Assembly (NCBI GenBank): GCA_010093485.1
Contig: MU001505.1
Span: 89,375 to 153,374 of the forward strand
Length of the DNA stretch: 64,000 nucleotides
Reading direction: 5' to 3'
Source of the DNA: Karstenula rhodostoma CBS 690.94
Lineage: Eukaryota; Ascomycota; Dothideomycetes; Pleosporales; Didymosphaeriaceae
This document shows positions 58,723 through 64,000 of this stretch, one piece after another (the first letter of the stretch is position 1; each line of letters opens with the position of its first letter). The position numbers were made by a program, and so were the translations under genes. The notes beneath the pieces were generated by a model. The model was not told where the DNA came from, did no database searches, and was given only the letters and a program-made list of their open reading frames with translations.

Positions 58723-59488
58723 ATGTGGCGACCGTCCGTGTTCCTCGCCGCCGTCCTCGCGGTGCCCTCGCAGGCGCTGCACTTCTTCATCGACGGCGCC
58801 GTCCAGAAGTGCTTCTTCGAGGAGCTGCCAAAAGACACGCTGGTCGTTGGTATGCGCACCGCACCATACCTCCCAGACCAACACAGCTAATACCCGCAGG
58901 CCACTACGACGCCAAGGTCTGGGACGACGCCACAAAGAACTACATCTCCAAGCCCGACGTCGGCGTCTTCATCACCGTCGAGGAGACCTTCGACAACAAC
59001 CACCGCGTCGTCGCCCAGCGCGGCTCCGGCAGCGGCAAATTCACCTTCAGCGCCGCCGACAGCGGCGAGCACCGCCTGTGCGTGGTCCCCCAGAATGTGC
59101 AGCAGGGCGGCGCGTGGTTCGGCAGCGGCGTCCACGCGAGCGTGAAGTTCACGCTGGATCTGGCCATCGGGGAGACCAGCAAGATCGAGAGCACGGACAA
59201 GAGCAAGCTCGATGACTTGTCGCAGAAGGTTAGGGACTTGAACAGCAGGCTGCAGGATGTGCGGAGGGAGCAGATCTTCCAGCGGGTATGTGGTCTCAAT
59301 GGCCAGAGCGGGGGAAGCCATGCTAACACCCACGGCAGGAGCGCGAAGCTGAGTTCCGCGACCAGTCCGAGCACACCAACGCCCGCGTCGTGCGGTGGAC
59401 GCTCATCCAGCTCGCCGTCCTCGGTGTCACCTGCGCGTGGCAGCTGTCGCATCTGCGCGCGTTCTTCATCAAGCAGAAGCTCACATAG
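58723..59488 (+). CDS. p24 family cargo receptor (Erp1-like, p24-alpha), early secretory pathway
   Basis: Three exons (58723-58849, 58900-59285, 59339-59488) give 220 residues, the standard p24 size. A signal peptide ([14 protein letters not shown]) is followed by the GOLD domain with [20 protein letters not shown], where the first Cys sits as in p24-alpha proteins. A second Cys follows in HRLCVVPQN. The coiled coil ([19 protein letters not shown]) leads to E-R-E-A-E-F-R and a membrane helix ([16 protein letters not shown]). The short cytosolic tail starts LRAFFIKQK and has the aromatic motif that binds COPII. The protein cycles between ER and Golgi and selects cargo such as GPI proteins. Confidence 0.95.
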
Positions 59489-60589
59489 AGGGTATCTACG
59501 ACGGGATGTGGAAAGAAGGGGGCAATACCATGTACGGCTGGGAAAAGGTTCGCGCAGCTCTTACAGGCTTTTGGGTGCATTGGCGGGCTGTACTGTAGGG
59601 TTCGGCGGCGTTACTTGGGTCTCGATTAGCGATGGCGATAGAATTGATGCACGTTGTCATGTCAGGTGGATTGCAATGCGAGTGAGGTGCACAGAGATCA
59701 AGGAGGGCATTGCGGTACGAGGGTGTTGTCCACAGATGAGCCGCCATGGTCATTGTATAATGCGTTATGCTGACAGCCTGCAGCGGTTGCCGCCTTGCCA
59801 CGGGTTTGTTCACGTTCAAGGTGCTGCTCATGGTGTTGTAAAGCCCGCAGCGGTTGGTTGCTCGCCATTGCCAGTCACAATCACGCCGCCCTGCAGCTTA
59901 TAGTGCTGAACGCGAGACGTCCAATTGCCCCGCCATGATGCCGTTAGCTACCGCGCCCGCTTGTGCGGAAAGCGCAGAGCAGCCGTCTGCAAGCTCTTGT
60001 CGAGCCGGTTCGTCGCGGCGCACACGCTCGCAACCGGTCGCGGGGCTTTTTCAACACCGGGAAGGGGAATGGCTTCGGGCGAAGATGTACAGCGCACCGG
60101 CAGGGTGGACGTCGATTGCGTCTCCTGGGGTAACACGATGTATCAAAACATGGCCAGGACTTGTCGTAGGTAAGAGCCACTTGCTGTAGATGGTGAGGCT
60201 TTCGTCGAGGGAAGGTTCGCCGACGCGATGTTTACCGGATAGGCACTTGGAGACGCAACCGCATCACGGCGCAAGACGCACGGCGAGCGGACGGGCAATC
60301 GCAATTGCCGTTGTGCAACAAAGCAAGCAGCACGAGGTCCAGCTGTAAGAGAAGACAATCGAACAAGCGCTGCGTCAGGCCACGTACCAAACGCACTCAG
60401 CGACTCTCCACCGCGCAAAATTCTCCCACGACCCACACAGACGGCACCTTCCCTCAACCCGCCTCAGGTATCCCGACCTCAAGCACGCTCCAAGCAACCA
60501 CCAACCGTCTTCCTCAAGTGCCAGCATCGCCAGACAACTCAGTGAAAACAAAGCAAAAGGTTCGCGACAGCTTCCGGTAGTGCAGAAGA
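59489..60589. other. Intergenic region between p24 gene and U2 snRNA gene
   Basis: About 1.1 kb. Frames on both strands (for example 59854-60189 plus, 60143-60457 minus) overlap each other and lack motifs. Nothing else was recognised. Confidence 0.5.
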
Positions 60590-60743
60590 AGCGTCACTGT
60601 GGTCTCAACTATGAGCAAGCCCAGTGAGAGGAGACCCAGGTACAAAAATAGGAATAATCGTAATGAGACCGTAGTCTCGTTTTAGCGATTAAACTAAAAA
60701 GAACAGATACTACACTTGATCTAAGCCAAAAGGCAAAGAGAGC
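60590..60743 (-). ncRNA. U2: U2 spliceosomal snRNA
   Basis: On the minus strand the sequence begins near 60743 with CTCTCTTTGCCTTTTGGCTT, then AGATCAAGTGTAGTATCTGT and TCTTTTTAGTTTAATC. These are the conserved 5' third of U2, including GTAGTA, which pairs with the intron branch point. Stem IIa (TTTAG/CTAAA) and stem IIb (GAGAC/GTCTC) follow. The Sm-like site is CCTATTTTTGTACC, and a 3' hairpin closes with CTGGGTCTC paired to GAGACCACAG (60597-60639). The 3' end is estimated from that hairpin; a further short stem is possible. The gene has no coding overlap and a TATA box at a suitable distance. I consider it a functional gene, not a fragment. Confidence 0.94.
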
Positions 60744-60776
60744 TAAGGAGGGAGGGAGGGGACGGGGTGAGGGCGG

Positions 60777-60784
60777 TTTATATA
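60777..60784 (-). promoter_or_regulatory. TATA box of the U2 snRNA gene
   Basis: On the minus strand TATATAAA lies about 35 bp upstream of the estimated 5' end of U2, the distance expected for a TATA-driven polymerase II snRNA gene. Confidence 0.65.
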
Positions 60785-60812
60785 GGCGGTGGGGGACGCT
60801 AGAGGGCTTGGC

Positions 60813-60854
60813 GGGCTAGTGGGTCAGGTGACTGGGCTAGTAGGTCAGGTGATT
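60813..60854. repeat. Tandem duplication, 2 x 21 bp, upstream of U2
   Basis: Two adjacent 21-bp units starting GGGCTAGT and containing GGTCAGGTGA differ at two positions. They lie 70-110 bp upstream of the U2 start on the minus strand and may be part of its upstream control region. Confidence 0.75.
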
Positions 60855-61628
60855 GGGCGTGGTGAGGGCGAGTGGTGGGTGGGTGGGTGACCATGGCGCG
60901 GGTGAGGGAGAGAGAGACGCGGGAGAGGGAGAGAAAAGCGCAGCAGAGAGGTCAGCGTGTGCGAGGCTGTAATGCGGTGGCAGAAACTCTGACTCTGCGT
61001 TTTGTATTGCATACGGGTATCCGAGTTGTACCAGGCGGCACTGTGCAAGGCCTGACAATCCTCGACAAATCTGCACGCACACGATTGCCGACGATACATG
61101 GCGCGTAGATTCGGCGACGCCTTTGCTGCCACGTCCTGTATCTTCGTGGCTGTTTGGCAAGTCGCGATGGCTTCTCCGCGCGCGTTTCCAGCTGTCGAAC
61201 GCGTCGAGGTGGACAGTGCCGCCTGGGTGTCTATCTGCTGCGTCGCTCATCCTGGCATAACACGGGATATCGAACCTTCTGACGGGGTGCTGCAGCGTCG
61301 TCGCCGTCTCCAAGGCAATGCGATCTCGGCCACAGACTCCCATCGGCACCTGTCACACGCGCGACCCACTCCGCTATTAGGACGCCTCTCGTAGACCCGC
61401 GACACCAGCAGCTACGATCGGAATCGTTACGTGATGCGCGCCTCCGCGAGTCCATTGACCCTCCATCCGCCCTCGTGTGCCTCCCAGTTGCGAACGCCGC
61501 TCTCGACGAGAAGCTAGCTATCGAGCCTATACCAGACCAGGAATCTCCATTCCCCGGCCCAGAAGAGTTCAGCGAGAAAGGGCGGAATCCGCGGGCGCGT
61601 GTGCCGCACGTGGAAAGCCTTTGCGCAG

Positions 61629-62203
61629 GTGGATGGCGCTGATACCGACGAGCCTTGTGCGAAACTACTCGGTGGAATGCGTGATATCGTTGAGCTGATA
61701 CGGGCAGGTAACGCACAGGAAAATTTACTTCCACGCCACGAGCTCACTACCATTGAGGACGAAGGGTTACTCGCAGGCGCAGAGCCGTACACCCTGCGCG
61801 TCGTCTTCCGCGCTTGGGTCGCTGTGGATCAGACACCCCGGGGTGATGAAGGCCAGGTGCGCACAAAGCGTGCAGACACGACCACCACTCCTATGGGAAT
61901 CATCTGGTGGCTAGTCTTCCCACGAGAGGGATATATGCCTGTTCGTGGACGACGCTTGCATTCGGTCTGTGACACACCCTGCAGGCCTACGTCGAGATCC
62001 TGGCTACGGATTGGCGAGGCGAAAGAGGGATTACGGTCGCAGAGGGCTGGGAAGATGGCGAGACAGACGACGGATGTGAGGAGGTTGGATGGATGCACGT
62101 GAGCGTGTACGATCACATGGGCCTGTACAATAGACTTATGGACCGCTGCGCAAGCGCTTCGTTGCCACGTCGAGGGGATAAGTTGTTTCCAGTAAAGTCA
62201 TAA
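61629..62203 (+). CDS. Unrecognised spliced gene, 3' part
   Basis: Two exons are supported: about 61629-61856 and 61985-62203, joined in phase by a GTGCGC...CCTGCAG intron of 128 nt. The joined product contains LLGGMRDIVELIRAG, HELTTIEDEGLLAG, YTLRVVFRAWVAVDQTPRGD, EGQAYVEILATDWRGERG and EEVGWMHVSVYDHMGLYN before a TAA stop. Amino-acid make-up and the clean splice suggest a real protein; no family is recognised. The 5' end is unclear: an acceptor TTGCGCAG at 61628 could join an upstream frame running from about 61279 (for example via a GTGTGC donor near 61478). Treat the start as partial. Confidence 0.5.
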
Positions 62204-64000
62204 AGCACCAAGACGTGGAGGTGGGAGTAGATGCGAGCTGTAGATACAGAGATGAGTGGCATCTTCAATCATCTCCGCCTAAACCGCAACATCCAAGTTA
62301 CATGATCCCCACTGCGACCCAGGTGTGCTGCTTGGTGGTTGTGCTGTTCGGTATTTCCCCTTAACCGTGGAATCAAAGTACCCCAGCCTAACATGACATG
62401 GCCTGGTTTGCCTACGAGGTACCAGCTATCTTTATTCAAGCTACTATTAGGGGTTCCGGTGAGCATAGGAGTGGCAGCGTCGCAATCAATCTAGCAGTCT
62501 GCCGGGCTAGACAAATTGTTCCTCGAGTCCCCATATACTTTTTATAGACAATACTCCGGAAACTTTTTATCGAACCCTGTTTCATCTCGCCATTAAACTT
62601 TGCGATACAGGCTGACATATGGCTACCCATGGCTACAAGCGATGGCCTGCTGTGCGTCCGTGAAACTTTCTGGGAGAGGCTGACCGTAGCTCGTTGTGTT
62701 TATCCAGATGTCGAAACCTCATGGGCGGCTTTGGCGACGAAGGTTAGCTGGCGGAACAGGTGCTTTAGTATTTTGAAGAAGGGTGGATGGGCTAGTAGGG
62801 AACCTAGTATATATCATTATCTTTTATCTGTGTCTTCGTCTTTATCTTTATTACTATCTTCGTCTTGGCCTTTACTTTCCTTATTTCTATCTTCACATCC
62901 TATGTTATTCTCCTCGCCAACGCCATCGCCATCCCAATCATCGACTCCAATCCAAGTCAACCCGCTATCAAGCGGACAACCCAGATCAAACAGCTTCGGC
63001 GAATCAATTTTCCCAACCTTAGCTAGGTAATCCATCCAACACAAGTCCTGATCCTATCTCCAGCAAAACGACATCCAGTTCAAATGAATCTTATAATGTT
63101 TATTAAGGGGACTATCAAGTTCCCCTCGTCCTCAAAGATAGGCTGCTTCTCTCAGGCAAAGCCGTGCTACGTATCAACCACACCATCCCTCTAGTGATTT
63201 CACTACCTGGACCACTAAAACAAAAGAAATATTGACGTAGCCTCCTGCTAGACCATACCTCCCAAAATAATCAACCCCCCCTACGATGTCTATTCTACAA
63301 ACAACCCCACAGCGTAAGAAATCTCTCAATATAGACACCCTGTTCACGCTACACGCAATCATCTACAATAGCAGCGAAAACGTTATCTTTACTTTACTTC
63401 ACTATCGCCTCTCAACCACCACAATACTCACCTATCCCTCTACCAGCGTTGTCTCCATAACCAAAGACGTGTCACTCATGGACTTCAACCTCCCTCCTAG
63501 CTCCTCATACACCTGCCTCAAGAAACGCAAACGACACAGGTAGGTTGTCCAGCAACCCTCTCACACGATGTGGGTAGACACACAGGACGCTGGGGATGGC
63601 ATCACTGCGGATATTCCCCAGTCGAGGTTGGAAGTGAAAAAACACTTGCAGCTATAATATAATGTCCACGAGTTATTCATTGGCCACAAAACAATATCGT
63701 TTAGCTCAAGAGGTTAGTAGAGAATATATGCGAGACGGGCAGCGCAGAGCTAGGGGAAGTAAGTATGCACGAGTGAGGTTGGCCGGAATGGTACTGGCAC
63801 TGGCTTGTATAGACGGGGCAGAAGGCTGATTGACGGTGTGATGGATGGAGCCATGTGCCGAGCTTGCATACGCCATGGTTTGGGGGTAATGACAGGTGGT
63901 GGATATACAGCTTACAAAATCGGAGGGTTTTATCTAGGAAGGGTGTCTTGCGGGAGTATGTATGGTTGTGTATCTTTGCAGGGGTATCTCATTACTATAT
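62204..64000. other. AT-rich, gene-poor right end
   Basis: 1.8 kb without a gene I can name. Between 62780 and 63470 the DNA is AT-rich and shows coding-like scraps on the minus strand (62817-63044, acidic C-terminus; 63460-63570, with VYEELGGRLKSMSD). They may be decayed exons. The rest shows nothing recognisable. Confidence 0.5.

Larger units (their letters stand above)
60744..61628. other. Region right of U2, with an unresolved 5' part of a coding-like locus
   Basis: The first 150 bp should be the U2 promoter, with a GT-rich run to 60890. From about 61098 several overlapping frames on both strands look open. Part of this DNA (about 61279-61634) is likely to be 5' exons of the unrecognised gene at 61629-62203, but I could not choose the splice sites. 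Confidence 0.4.

Noticed and set aside
58518..59903. Plus-strand open frame of 461 codons
   Set aside because: It includes the p24 gene DNA in part in a different frame and reads through introns. Only the spliced p24 model gives a known protein.
60837..61349. Minus-strand frame of 170 codons upstream of U2
   Set aside because: It overlaps GT-rich simple sequence and the U2 promoter region, with no motif or splice support.
61231..61734. Minus-strand frame of 167 codons
   Set aside because: It competes with the plus-strand locus that has a clean spliced 3' part. Its composition is Arg/Ser-rich and no motif was found.

Overview
The window is nuclear DNA of a filamentous ascomycete (Pezizomycotina), most likely a dothideomycete-type mould; the class-level placement is an inference. 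Genes are interrupted by many short GT-AG introns, mostly 45-80 nt. The proteins are fungal orthologs (Axl2, Dre2, Scs2/VAP, Nup133, Swc4, Yck-type casein kinase, Cce1/Ydc2, Zn2Cys6 regulator, HET and NACHT proteins), and a spliceosomal U2 snRNA gene is present. I rebuilt gene models by joining open frames across splice sites, so exon ends are inferred unless stated.

Left part (1-8 kb): a gene-poor, repeat-bearing start with a pair of imperfect direct repeats, a small ABM-fold protein, a TA-flanked MITE-like element and a second inverted repeat. These are followed by a peroxisomal D-amino-acid oxidase that converges on a Zn2Cys6 regulator.

Middle part (8-48 kb): a dense housekeeping block. 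In order it holds a short RecQ helicase, a UBA-UBX protein, VAP/Scs2, asparagine synthetase (with nearby TGACTCA sites that fit general amino-acid control), a PQ-loop vacuolar transporter, a mucin-like membrane protein, a small secreted protein and a mitochondrial Holliday-junction resolvase. Next come an MFS transporter divergent from a DODA-type dioxygenase, a 2.7-kb gene-poor stretch, Axl2, Dre2, an Stf2/Tma10-like stress protein whose ATG is split by an intron, Nup133, a palmitoylated CK1 and Swc4.

Right part (48-64 kb): accessory in character. A HET-domain gene is broken by two in-frame TAG codons. It is followed by a NACHT NTPase with an N-terminal fungal helper region and C-terminal C2H2 fingers, which is head-to-head (374 bp apart) with a SNF2/Rad5-like ATPase. 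A p24 cargo receptor, a U2 snRNA gene on the minus strand and an unrecognised spliced gene follow, and the window ends in AT-rich, gene-poor DNA with coding-like scraps. The HET/NACHT/SNF2 group is the best candidate for an under-described system: a possible non-self recognition or genome-defence module.
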